Below are positions 1 to 7,732 of a stretch of 64,000 nt of DNA, in pieces (position 1 is the first letter of the stretch; each line of letters begins with the position of its first letter). The notes beneath the pieces were generated by a model that saw only the letters and a program-made list of their open reading frames with translations, made no database searches and was not told the origin of the DNA. The translations under genes and the position numbers were made by a program. Source of the stretch: an uncultured Oligoflexia bacterium (GTDB taxonomy: Bacteria; Bdellovibrionota; Bacteriovoracia; Bacteriovoracales; Bacteriovoracaceae); contig CAJXPQ010000003.1 of assembly GCA_913058265.1 (NCBI GenBank), positions 274,177 through 338,176 of the forward strand. The letters run 5' to 3'.

Positions 1-1
1 T

Positions 2-1162
2 GTTGGTGCTCTTATGAGTATCGTAACTGAATACTATACAGCAATCGGTAAGAGACCTGTTGATTCAATTATTCAGCAATCTGATACTGGTGCCGCTACA
101 AATATTATTGGTGGTTTATCTGTAGGGATGGAATCAACTTTCTTACCTACAATAATCTTAGCTGCTGGTATCTATATGTCTCATTACTTTGCCGGTCTAT
201 ACGGAGTTGCAATTGCAGCTGCAGGTATGATGTCAACGACTGCTATGCAACTTGCGATCGATGCTTTCGGTCCAATTGCAGATAATGCTGGTGGTATCGC
301 AGAGATGAGTAAACTACCTAAAGAAGTTAGAGCTAGAACAGATGTTTTAGATGCTGTTGGAAATACAACAGCTGCAACTGGTAAAGGTTTTGCAATTGCT
401 TCTGCTGCACTTACAGCACTTGCATTATTTGCAGCTTTTGTTGGTCTTGCAGGAATAGATTCAATTGATATTTATAAAGCAGACGTACTTGCAGGTTTAT
501 TTGTTGGGGGAATGATTCCATTTATTTTCTCTTCATTATGTATTGCTGCCGTTGGTAGAGCTGCTATGGCCATGGTTCAGGAAGTTAGACGTCAGTTTAA
601 AGAAATTCCAGGAATCATGGAGTATAAAGCAAAACCTGAATATGATAAGTGTGTTGCTATTTCAACTGAAGCAAGTTTAAGAGAAATGATGCTTCCAGGT
701 GCGATTGCATTAATAACTCCGGTTATAGTTGGATTTGCCTTTGGACCTGAAGTTCTTGGTGGACTTCTAGCTGGTGTTACTGTGACTGGTGTTCTTATGG
801 GTATATTCCAAAACAACGCTGGTGGTGCTTGGGATAATGCTAAGAAGTCATTCGAAGCTGGTGTCGAAATTAACGGAAAGATGGAATACAAAGGTTCTGA
901 AGCTCATAAAGCATCAGTTACTGGAGATACTGTTGGTGACCCGTTCAAGGATACTTCAGGACCTTCTATGAATATCTTAATTAAGCTTATGTCGATCGTA
1001 TCTTTAATTATCGCTCCACATATCTCAGTTAAGAGTCACGGACATAGTCATGGTGGTGGTAATCATCATGGTCATGATCATGGTTATATACCTGCTGACA
1101 AAAAAATCGAAGTTGTTCTAACAAAAGAAGAAGTTAAAACTATTAGAACAGCATCAAAATAA
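2..1162 (+). CDS. hppA: Membrane-bound K+-dependent inorganic pyrophosphatase (C-terminal part)
   Basis: C-terminal part of a membrane-integral pyrophosphatase, which couples hydrolysis of cytoplasmic PPi to export of Na+ or H+. The frame is open to the left edge, so the ATG at 14 is internal, not the start. The family signature [13 protein letters not shown] is visible; enzymes that do not need K+ carry Lys where the first Ala of this TAA stands, so this one should be K+-dependent. The acidic motifs [12 protein letters not shown] and [15 protein letters not shown], usual in the PPi site and C-terminus, are intact. The residues that tell Na+ from H+ pumps lie outside the window. After the last membrane segment comes an unusual tail rich in His and Gly (about 1036-1086), then a charged end. 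A strong terminator follows, so the gene ends its transcript. Confidence 0.95.
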   Translation, partial: VGALMSIVTEYYTAIGKRPVDSIIQQSDTGAATNIIGGLSVGMESTFLPTIILAAGIYMSHYFAGLYGVAIAAAGMMSTTAMQLAIDAFGPIADNAGGIAEMSKLPKEVRARTDVLDAVGNTTAATGKGFAIASAALTALALFAAFVGLAGIDSIDIYKADVLAGLFVGGMIPFIFSSLCIAAVGRAAMAMVQEVRRQFKEIPGIMEYKAKPEYDKCVAISTEASLREMMLPGAIALITPVIVGFAFGPEVLGGLLAGVTVTGVLMGIFQNNAGGAWDNAKKSFEAGVEINGKMEYKGSEAHKASVTGDTVGDPFKDTSGPSMNILIKLMSIVSLIIAPHISVKSHGHSHGGGNHHGHDHGYIPADKKIEVVLTKEEVKTIRTASK

Positions 1163-1190
1163 TTTAAGATAATGTAATTTTTATATTGTT

Positions 1191-1217
1191 GAGGCCCTCT
1201 TTGAGGGCCTTTTTTTG
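1191..1217 (+). terminator. Rho-independent terminator after hppA
   Basis: Perfect 8-bp stem, AGGCCCTC (1192-1199) paired with GAGGGCCT (1203-1210), with a 3-base loop and a T run at 1210-1216. It lies 29 bases after the hppA stop codon. Confidence 0.93.
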
Positions 1218-1263
1218 TCATATCTAGGAAAAGTCGCTAGTATCTCAACCTCAAAGGATACAT

Positions 1264-2283
1264 ATGAAATCAATAGCTCTTTTAGTCTTACTCTTAAGCA
1301 GTCATCTTTATGCCGAATGTGTTCATGAAAAAATCTTTAGTGGTTTTGAATTACAAATGCAAAAAAAGGATCATAAGGTCTTTGTTGAAAAAGATAATGG
1401 TATCTATGAAGAGCTTCTTTATAATAAAATAAATTCACTTCAATTCTATAGAGCGCAATTAGTTAAAAAGAACGATCATTCCGAAGGTGACTTTACACGC
1501 TATAATCAAAAGTATGTTGAATACTATCGTTATCAAAACATTATCGATTTTATGAATTCCACCAGAACTAATTTTACAAGCCTTGGATATGAAATATCGG
1601 TAATTGGTAAAAGTTTAAAGGGGAGAGATCTCTACGCAGTTAAGCCTAAAAATTTCGATTCAAATAAAAAAACAATTGTGATGTTCGGAAGACACCATGG
1701 TAATGAGGGGACTGCTAATTGGATTATAGAGGGCTTTATTAACGAATTTCTAAGCGCAACAGAAGACTTCCACGAAAACTACCAACTTCTTTTATATCCA
1801 ATGGTGAACCCTGACGGTGCAGAGGCAATGAGTCGTTATAATGAAAATGGACGAGACCTTAATCGAAGCTGGGGATTTGATATTACTGATACCTATGACG
1901 AAGCAAAGGTTATTCATAAAAACTTGAAGCCTTATATGAAATATAAAAGCAATATGCCAATTTTTCTAGATATGCATGGATCATTTACTGAAGACTTTAT
2001 CTATCGTGTAAAAAAGAATTATGTGGATATATCTTTCTTTAATCGCCAACAAGAGTTTATCGATGAGCTTGCTGGTTACGATATTTGGCAAAATGGAGTA
2101 TCTAAACTATCAAATGGTCACCCAAAAATGGCCAGATTAGTGATGGTAAATTCCTATGGGCTAAACGCTCTTACCCATGAAACTCCAAGAGATATTAAGC
2201 TAAATTCGCGGTCAAGACGTTCAAAGTCAGATCTTTATAAGCAAGGTATTGCCATCTTTCAATCGATTACGAATATCTACTAG
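1264..2283 (+). CDS. Secreted M14-family zinc carboxypeptidase
   Basis: Exported metallocarboxypeptidase of the M14 family, expected to trim C-terminal residues from peptides in the periplasm or outside the cell. Residues 1-17 form a signal peptide (hydrophobic core LLVLLL, ending LYA). The zinc site is complete: H145xxE148 in RHHGNE and H238 in LDMHG. The NPDG and GRDLNR motifs, which bind substrate, stand between them, and E306 in LTHETPRD matches the catalytic Glu. The first 110 residues show no domain I recognise and may be a propeptide. It has its own RBS (caaaggata) and stands alone between a terminator and the efflux promoter. Exact substrate class within M14 is not readable. Confidence 0.9.
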   Translation: MKSIALLVLLLSSHLYAECVHEKIFSGFELQMQKKDHKVFVEKDNGIYEELLYNKINSLQFYRAQLVKKNDHSEGDFTRYNQKYVEYYRYQNIIDFMNSTRTNFTSLGYEISVIGKSLKGRDLYAVKPKNFDSNKKTIVMFGRHHGNEGTANWIIEGFINEFLSATEDFHENYQLLLYPMVNPDGAEAMSRYNENGRDLNRSWGFDITDTYDEAKVIHKNLKPYMKYKSNMPIFLDMHGSFTEDFIYRVKKNYVDISFFNRQQEFIDELAGYDIWQNGVSKLSNGHPKMARLVMVNSYGLNALTHETPRDIKLNSRSRRSKSDLYKQGIAIFQSITNIY

Positions 2284-2327
2284 CCCGTAAGTAATTAAAT
2301 TTATTGAGTATAGAACTTGTATTAAAA

Positions 2328-2337
2328 CAAACGTTTG
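2328..2337. promoter_or_regulatory. Putative TetR operator 1 (perfect palindrome)
   Basis: CAAACGTTTG is a perfect 10-bp palindrome. Together with a near-copy at 2369-2378 it lies in the only gap before the efflux operon. It overlaps the likely -35 element. The operon's last gene encodes a TetR repressor, which is the natural candidate to bind here (inference). Confidence 0.6.
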
Positions 2338-2362
2338 AATCGTACGATAATAGTGTTATGGT
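2335..2362 (+). promoter_or_regulatory. Putative promoter of the efflux operon
   Basis: TTGAAT (2335-2340), a 16-base spacer, then TATGGT (2357-2362). The first palindrome overlaps the -35 and the second lies just after the -10, the layout of a repressed promoter. Assigned by eye. Confidence 0.45.
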
Positions 2363-2368
2363 TTTAAA

Positions 2369-2378
2369 CGAACGTTTG
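2369..2378. promoter_or_regulatory. Putative TetR operator 2
   Basis: CGAACGTTTG differs at one position from the palindrome at 2328-2337. Both sites share the wider context AAACRAACGTTTGAAT. Their centres are 41 bp apart, about four helical turns, so two repressor dimers would sit on the same face of the DNA. Confidence 0.58.
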
Positions 2379-2394
2379 AATTAAGCGAGGCAAT

Positions 2395-3888
2395 ATGAAT
2401 ATCAGACAACGCTCACTACTACTTATCTTTGTTATGTCCATTACATCCTCTTATGGCGCAGAGATCACCGAGAACTCATTACTAAAATTAGCAAAGAAAT
2501 CAAATCCGACGTTGGCAGAAATTGAGGCCAGTTTTTTAGACTCTTCAGTTAGAGCTGATGAGCTGAGTGATAAGTTTGGCTACGAAGCTTATGCTGGATA
2601 CAATAATGAGCAGACGAAAGAGAAGTCTACGATTTCATTTCAACCAATATTTAGATCAGTAAATCAATATAAATTAGGTGTGAGAAAATCCACTAAGTAT
2701 GGTGTTCTTATTGATTTGAATACATCAATTGATGCTAGATCTGGTGACTCTGAGTCGGGTAGTGATTATAAGGACCTCCATACTACAGTTTACGAACTTG
2801 GATTCCAATTTGATTTATGGAAAGACTTTATGGGAAGAATTTCAAAAAATCAGTTTGATAATTTATATGATCTCAAAGCTAAAGATGAGTTACAAAAAGA
2901 AATCTCAGCCTATGCTTTCGAGTCTAATGTGAGAAAGCTTTATTGGACCATTGTTGCTAATAATGAAAAATTAGAGATTATGAAGCGACTTAACAAGACA
3001 GCTAAGAATCAGGCCGCTGATGCTGTTAAAAGAAAGAGAAGCTCAGTCGCTGATAAGGCAGAGGTCGCAAGGTTTAAATCTCTCGTACATCAAAGAAAAG
3101 GACAGTTGCTTTCTTTAGAATATGAGAGAGAAATGCTTTTTAAAAATCTTAGAGAACTTTTTCCAAACTTAAACGGGCAAGAGTTGAAGTTAGGAAAATA
3201 TAATCTTAACAAGGCCTTCTTTGAAGTTCTTTCTTGCTCAGCTAAAATTGAAAGTACGAAAGAAGTTCCCTTTGAGAGTACAAAATATGATGATATTACA
3301 AAGATTCTTAATAGAGTAAAGAATAGACAAGGGAAAATCGATAGTACTTATGATGATGTAGATTTGAAGTTTGCTTTAACCTTAAAAAAGGTTGGTGTTT
3401 CTTCTGACGCTAAAAGCACAAGCTACACTGAAGGTTCTTATCAAGGATCACTTGATGATATTGATGAAAATGATCGTTCTGCCATGAGTGCAGGAATCAT
3501 GCTTACAGTACCATTTGGAGAAAGCAAAGGATCAACCGCTACTATTAAAGAGAAGCTAACAGAGAAAAGATTTGAAGCTTCAATTGATTCAATGGATGCA
3601 AAGGTTTCCTCTTCTCATACTCAAGTTCAAAAATCAGTTAAGTTACTCTCTCAAGTTATCAAAGAGCAAAAGTCGAATTCAACTCAATTTGATATCCGCT
3701 TAAAAGAAATGAATAAGCAGTACCGACAAGCAAGGATTCCTGAGTACGTTCTGATTCAGGATCAAGACGCATTACTACAAAGTGATCTCAATGTTATTGA
3801 TACCCAACTTATGATCGTTAATACAATCTTAGACTATCTCGCAGTATTCAATGAATATGACTGTGCATTTAATAGGAAGTCATTATGA
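2395..3888 (+). CDS. TolC-like outer-membrane efflux protein
   Basis: Outer-membrane channel protein of the TolC/OEP family, the exit duct of a tripartite pump. Residues 1-21 are a signal peptide (LLLIFVMSITSSYG). The rest has the long helical, Lys/Glu/Gln-rich periplasmic segments interrupted by strand-rich parts (for example TKYGVLIDLNTSI and AGIMLTVPFGE) that are usual for the family. Its 497 residues match the typical 420-500. Motif-level similarity is weak, so the family call rests on architecture and context. Its stop overlaps the start of the RND gene (ATGA), so the two are translationally coupled. Expression is likely repressed through the twin palindromes upstream. Confidence 0.82.
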   Translation: MNIRQRSLLLIFVMSITSSYGAEITENSLLKLAKKSNPTLAEIEASFLDSSVRADELSDKFGYEAYAGYNNEQTKEKSTISFQPIFRSVNQYKLGVRKSTKYGVLIDLNTSIDARSGDSESGSDYKDLHTTVYELGFQFDLWKDFMGRISKNQFDNLYDLKAKDELQKEISAYAFESNVRKLYWTIVANNEKLEIMKRLNKTAKNQAADAVKRKRSSVADKAEVARFKSLVHQRKGQLLSLEYEREMLFKNLRELFPNLNGQELKLGKYNLNKAFFEVLSCSAKIESTKEVPFESTKYDDITKILNRVKNRQGKIDSTYDDVDLKFALTLKKVGVSSDAKSTSYTEGSYQGSLDDIDENDRSAMSAGIMLTVPFGESKGSTATIKEKLTEKRFEASIDSMDAKVSSSHTQVQKSVKLLSQVIKEQKSNSTQFDIRLKEMNKQYRQARIPEYVLIQDQDALLQSDLNVIDTQLMIVNTILDYLAVFNEYDCAFNRKSL

Positions 3889-6800
3889 ACCAAATTATAA
3901 AGTTTTTTTTAGAGAACCATAAGCTTACAATTATCCTCTCATTAATGATGGTAATATTTGGAGTCATGGGATTATTCAAATTAAATGCTGAGTCCTATCC
4001 CATGGTAAACTTTGCGATGGTGCAAGTTGAGACTCGTTATGAAGGTGCCACCGCCAAGGATATAGAAACGAAAATCACAAAGCCAATCGAAGATAAAATT
4101 CGAGAAGTTTCTGGTCTTAAAGATGTTAAGTCCGTTTCAAAATCTGGTCTTTCAAGAATTTTTGTTCGTGTAGATATGGATAATGAGGACGAGGAAGAAG
4201 TTCTCGATGAATTACAAAAAGCTGTTAAAGCCGTGAATACTCTTCCTGCTGACCTGCGAGACGATCCCACCTATTTAGAGATAAATTCAGAAGAATTTCC
4301 CGCAATTGAAATTGCAATCGTAGGTGATAACACTGATCGAGCAAGAGATATTATGGCCGATCACCTCAAAGAAGAGCTGGAAGACTCTAAACGTGTTAAA
4401 AGTGCGAGGGCGGTTGGATTTTTAAAGCGTCAATTTAATATAAGAATTGATGAAGAAAAATTAGCTTCTTATCATATTGGAATTGAGGAAGTCTTAAACA
4501 AAGTGAGTCTTAGAAACCTTGATATTCCAGGTGGTAATCTTAAAACTAGTAATTCAAAAGAATTAATAAGAATTGAGGGAAAGGTAAACTCTGCTGAGGA
4601 GTTAGGTGAGTTAGTTGTTAGGTCAAATTTTTCTGGAAAAAAAGTCTTACTTTCTGATATCGCAAAAGTTTTAGATGGCGAAGAGGATGCAAAAGTTTTA
4701 GCCTCTTTTAACGGAAGACCAGCGACACTTCTTGTCGTTAGCAAAAAAGCAGGGGCAGATACATTAGCTCTTGTTGATGAAGTAAACACTATTCTTAATC
4801 GCTTTAAAGAGCAGTATAAAGACCAATTTGAAATCATTACCTATAATAATGAAGCTGATAAAGTTAAAGCAAAACTTGCAATCTTAAGTTCAAATGCCAT
4901 TTCTGGTCTGATCTTAGTTGTTGTTTTTCTCTTCATTTTCCTCCCCGGAAAAGTAGGTCTGATGGCCTCGCTTTCACTGCCTTTAGCAGTTATGGCAACT
5001 ATCGGATTTATGCCTGTTATGGGGATGAACCTTGATGCGATTACTATCCTAGCTCTTGTTATTGCTTTAGGTATGTTGGTCGACAATTCTGTTGTTATAT
5101 CTGAAAACTTTGCACGACTTCGTGATGAACATAATATGTCAGCGATGGATGCATCTTTTTTATCAGCAAAACAGCTTTGGCTTCCTATTTCGTCTACAGC
5201 TTTTACTACCATTGCTGCCTTTGTTCCTATGCTTGTAACAAAAGGTATCATGGGGCAATTCATCAAGTGGATTCCAATCGTTGTAACGTTGGCCTTACTG
5301 ATCTCATTGTTTGAGAGTTTTTTCTTACTTCCCATGAGATTACGTTTTGCAGGAAATACTAAGAACAAAAAAGGTGAAGTTAAGCGAGATTGGTTTTATA
5401 AATTTATTCTTAAGTTTGAAGTTTTGATGGATAAGCTTATTAATCGTAGATATTTTGTTTTCCTTGGCTTTGGTATTTTACTAGTTGGATCTTTACTATT
5501 AATGAGTAAGGGGAATAAATTTATTCTTTTCCCAGCTGAGCAGACTGAAATCTATCTTGGCCGTCTTGAGATGCCTAGAGGTACTCCACTGGAGCAAACT
5601 AAGCTTGAGCTAGTTAAAATACAAAAAGACCTAGATGATAAACTTGGTTCTTGGCAAAGAGGTATTGTTGTGAGGTCTGGTCTTTCTAAGATGGGGCCGA
5701 ATGATGCGAAAGGATCTAATGGTGATAATCATGGACTTATTACGATCTACGCATCGAATGATGCAAAATATAATGTAGATTATTTAGACTTCTTAAAGAA
5801 GGCAAGATTAGTTAAGTCTGATTTCGCTAAAACTCTGACCTTTGAATTCATGCAAAATGGTCCGCCGGTAGGTGAACCTATAAATGCAACCTTTAGATCC
5901 AATAACCTTGAAAGTCTGGACGCTATTCTGAATAAGGTCATTGCTGACATGGGGAATATCCCTGGTGTTAGAGATTTGAAGACAGATGATATTTTAGGAG
6001 AAAAAGAGATTAAAGTTCGTATTGATTATGCTAAAGCAGATCAATTGGGTTTAAGTGTTAGTGCTATTGGAAATGCTATTAGAACAGCTTTGTCTGGTAC
6101 GATGATTTCTAAAGTTGTTTTAGAGAATAAAGAAGTTGATTTACAGGTAAGGTATAAAGATACATCTCGTAGAACAGCAGAAAATATTCAAAACATCAAA
6201 GTCATGGACCGTCTTGGTAATCTTGTCCCAGTAAGTACAGTTGCTAGTCTTGAGGTGACTAATGGTCAGTATGAAATTAAGCGATACGACTTCAAACGCT
6301 CTAAAACTCTAACCGGGGATATTGATGAGGCGGTTATAACTTCTTCAGTTGCGAATCAGAAGCTTACAGAAATCTATGGAAAATATGCTGCAGATTATCC
6401 TGATGTCTCGTTAGCATTTGGCGGAGAGGCAGAATCAACAAAAGAATCTATGCAGTCTTTGGGTGAGGCCCTTATTTTGGCATTACTTGGTATATTCGCA
6501 CTTCTTGTATTCCTATTTGCTTCTTACCTGAGACCTATCATTATTATGTCTACTATTCCTTTAGGTTTAGTTGGCTTTAGTGTTGCCTTTTTCTTTCACG
6601 GTAGACCCATCTCATTTTTGGCGATGATTGGTGTTATTGGTCTTGCAGGTATTATCGTTAATGCAGGTATCGTACTCATTTCTTTTATTGATCAAATGCG
6701 TGCAGAAGGAAAGATGGAATTACATGAAATTCTAGTTAAGGCTTCTGGGATGAGACTTCGAGCAGTTCTTGTAACTTCACTAACAACAGTATCAGGACTT

Positions 6801-7064
6801 ATTCCTACCGCCTATGGGATTGGTGGCTCTGACGCCATGCTTGTTCCTATGACTATGGCCATGGCCTGGGGATTAACTTCGGGGACAATACTTACTTTAA
6901 TTTGGGTTCCATGTGCTTATGCTATTTTAGAAGACTTTATTCGTCTTCTTAAGAAATATAAAGTTTTAGGTGATGAGAGTAATGATAAAGTTAATGAGGC
7001 GGTAGTAGAGCAGACTCCATTGGACTCAACTCCAAGTGAAGAGGTTAGAGAGGTTTTATCGTGA
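3885..7064 (+). CDS. RND-family efflux pump (AcrB/SwrC-like)
   Basis: Inner-membrane resistance-nodulation-division transporter, driven by the ion gradient and expected to expel hydrophobic compounds. At 1,059 residues it has full RND length, with two repeats of one membrane helix, a large periplasmic domain and a block of helices. TM4 carries LVDNSVVISEN: D400 is the first Asp of the AcrB pair but the second is Asn (N401). TM10 reads GIIVNAGIVLI, with no Lys at the AcrB K940 place. Both changes also occur in other ACR-type RND proteins, so this is probably a subfamily trait and not damage. Overlaps tolC upstream and tetR downstream (GTGA). No membrane-fusion adaptor gene is in the operon, which is unusual. 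Confidence 0.92.
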   Translation: MNQIIKFFLENHKLTIILSLMMVIFGVMGLFKLNAESYPMVNFAMVQVETRYEGATAKDIETKITKPIEDKIREVSGLKDVKSVSKSGLSRIFVRVDMDNEDEEEVLDELQKAVKAVNTLPADLRDDPTYLEINSEEFPAIEIAIVGDNTDRARDIMADHLKEELEDSKRVKSARAVGFLKRQFNIRIDEEKLASYHIGIEEVLNKVSLRNLDIPGGNLKTSNSKELIRIEGKVNSAEELGELVVRSNFSGKKVLLSDIAKVLDGEEDAKVLASFNGRPATLLVVSKKAGADTLALVDEVNTILNRFKEQYKDQFEIITYNNEADKVKAKLAILSSNAISGLILVVVFLFIFLPGKVGLMASLSLPLAVMATIGFMPVMGMNLDAITILALVIALGMLVDNSVVISENFARLRDEHNMSAMDASFLSAKQLWLPISSTAFTTIAAFVPMLVTKGIMGQFIKWIPIVVTLALLISLFESFFLLPMRLRFAGNTKNKKGEVKRDWFYKFILKFEVLMDKLINRRYFVFLGFGILLVGSLLLMSKGNKFILFPAEQTEIYLGRLEMPRGTPLEQTKLELVKIQKDLDDKLGSWQRGIVVRSGLSKMGPNDAKGSNGDNHGLITIYASNDAKYNVDYLDFLKKARLVKSDFAKTLTFEFMQNGPPVGEPINATFRSNNLESLDAILNKVIADMGNIPGVRDLKTDDILGEKEIKVRIDYAKADQLGLSVSAIGNAIRTALSGTMISKVVLENKEVDLQVRYKDTSRRTAENIQNIKVMDRLGNLVPVSTVASLEVTNGQYEIKRYDFKRSKTLTGDIDEAVITSSVANQKLTEIYGKYAADYPDVSLAFGGEAESTKESMQSLGEALILALLGIFALLVFLFASYLRPIIIMSTIPLGLVGFSVAFFFHGRPISFLAMIGVIGLAGIIVNAGIVLISFIDQMRAEGKMELHEILVKASGMRLRAVLVTSLTTVSGLIPTAYGIGGSDAMLVPMTMAMAWGLTSGTILTLIWVPCAYAILEDFIRLLKKYKVLGDESNDKVNEAVVEQTPLDSTPSEEVREVLS

Positions 7065-7663
7065 CTGAAAATACGAAAGATAAAATTTTAGGTTTTGCTC
7101 ATAAGCTTTTTGCCGAAAAAGGGTTTACTGGCGTAAGTGTAAGAGAAATTGCCAAAATATGTGGCTGTAATATTGCGGCCATAAACTATCATTTTACTAA
7201 TAAAGAAAATTTATACCTACAAACTATGCAGCATAGTATTGAGAGAACAGAAGTTGATATCAAAGCTATCTTTGATTCACTTGAAGAAAAAGATATAGAT
7301 CTATTTGCTTTGAAAGTTTTTGATCACTTTCTTAATAATGGTGAAGATTTAAGAACTGGTTTTAAACTGATCCTGTCCAACTCAGATATCCCTTCTAAAA
7401 TGCCCCTGAATATTTCACGATTTAAAGGGCCTCCCGGAGGAGAATACTTTGATATCTGTCTAAGGGAACAATTTCCGAACATAATTGATTCAGATATTGA
7501 CTGGGCAGTTAGGACTATCTTTACTCAGGTGATTCATAAGTCGCTTATTTTATGTAATAAAGAACTTTGTTCTAAATTATTATCAGAAGATAAGCCCGAA
7601 GAACTTATGAGAAGTGATATTTCTAGAGTCATAAAAATGGTTAAGCAGGAGCTTAACTCTTAA
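7061..7663 (+). CDS. TetR-family regulator (CecR/DUF1956-like)
   Basis: Transcriptional repressor, 200 residues. The N-terminal helix-turn-helix is clear: KLFAEKGFTGVSVREIAKI followed by CGCNIAAINYHFTNKENLY (about residues 14-50). The INYHF wording and the C-terminal region resemble the CecR group. It starts with GTG inside the RND stop codon, so it is made with the pump. The two palindromes in front of the operon are the likely targets, giving autorepression that a pump substrate would relieve (inference). Confidence 0.88.
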   Translation: MTENTKDKILGFAHKLFAEKGFTGVSVREIAKICGCNIAAINYHFTNKENLYLQTMQHSIERTEVDIKAIFDSLEEKDIDLFALKVFDHFLNNGEDLRTGFKLILSNSDIPSKMPLNISRFKGPPGGEYFDICLREQFPNIIDSDIDWAVRTIFTQVIHKSLILCNKELCSKLLSEDKPEELMRSDISRVIKMVKQELNS

Positions 7664-7700
7664 CCTGATCGGAATACTTTTTTGTTGAACTAATCAAATT

Positions 7701-7725
7701 CCCTCTTTAGTATTATTAAAGAGGG
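7701..7725 (+). promoter_or_regulatory. Hairpin covering the Shine-Dalgarno of the next gene
   Basis: CCCTCTTTA (7701-7709) and TAAAGAGGG (7717-7725) form a perfect 9-bp stem with a 7-base loop. The 3' arm contains most of the GAGGGG Shine-Dalgarno at 7721-7726, seven bases before the ATG at 7733. If transcribed whole, it would hide the ribosome-binding site. TTGAAC (7685-7690) with TAGTAT (7708-7713) could instead be a promoter starting inside the hairpin, in which case the palindrome would act as DNA. Confidence 0.5.
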
Positions 7726-7732
7726 GAAATTT

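Noticed and set aside
14..1162. ATG at 14 as the start of the pyrophosphatase
   Set aside because: The frame is open to position 2 (Val-Gly-Ala-Leu before it) and the protein would lack more than half of the family core, so this is a partial gene.
4037..5368. Antisense frames in the RND gene (up to 175 codons)
   Set aside because: They lie opposite a clear RND coding frame, have no ribosome-binding site or domain, and reflect codon bias on the other strand.
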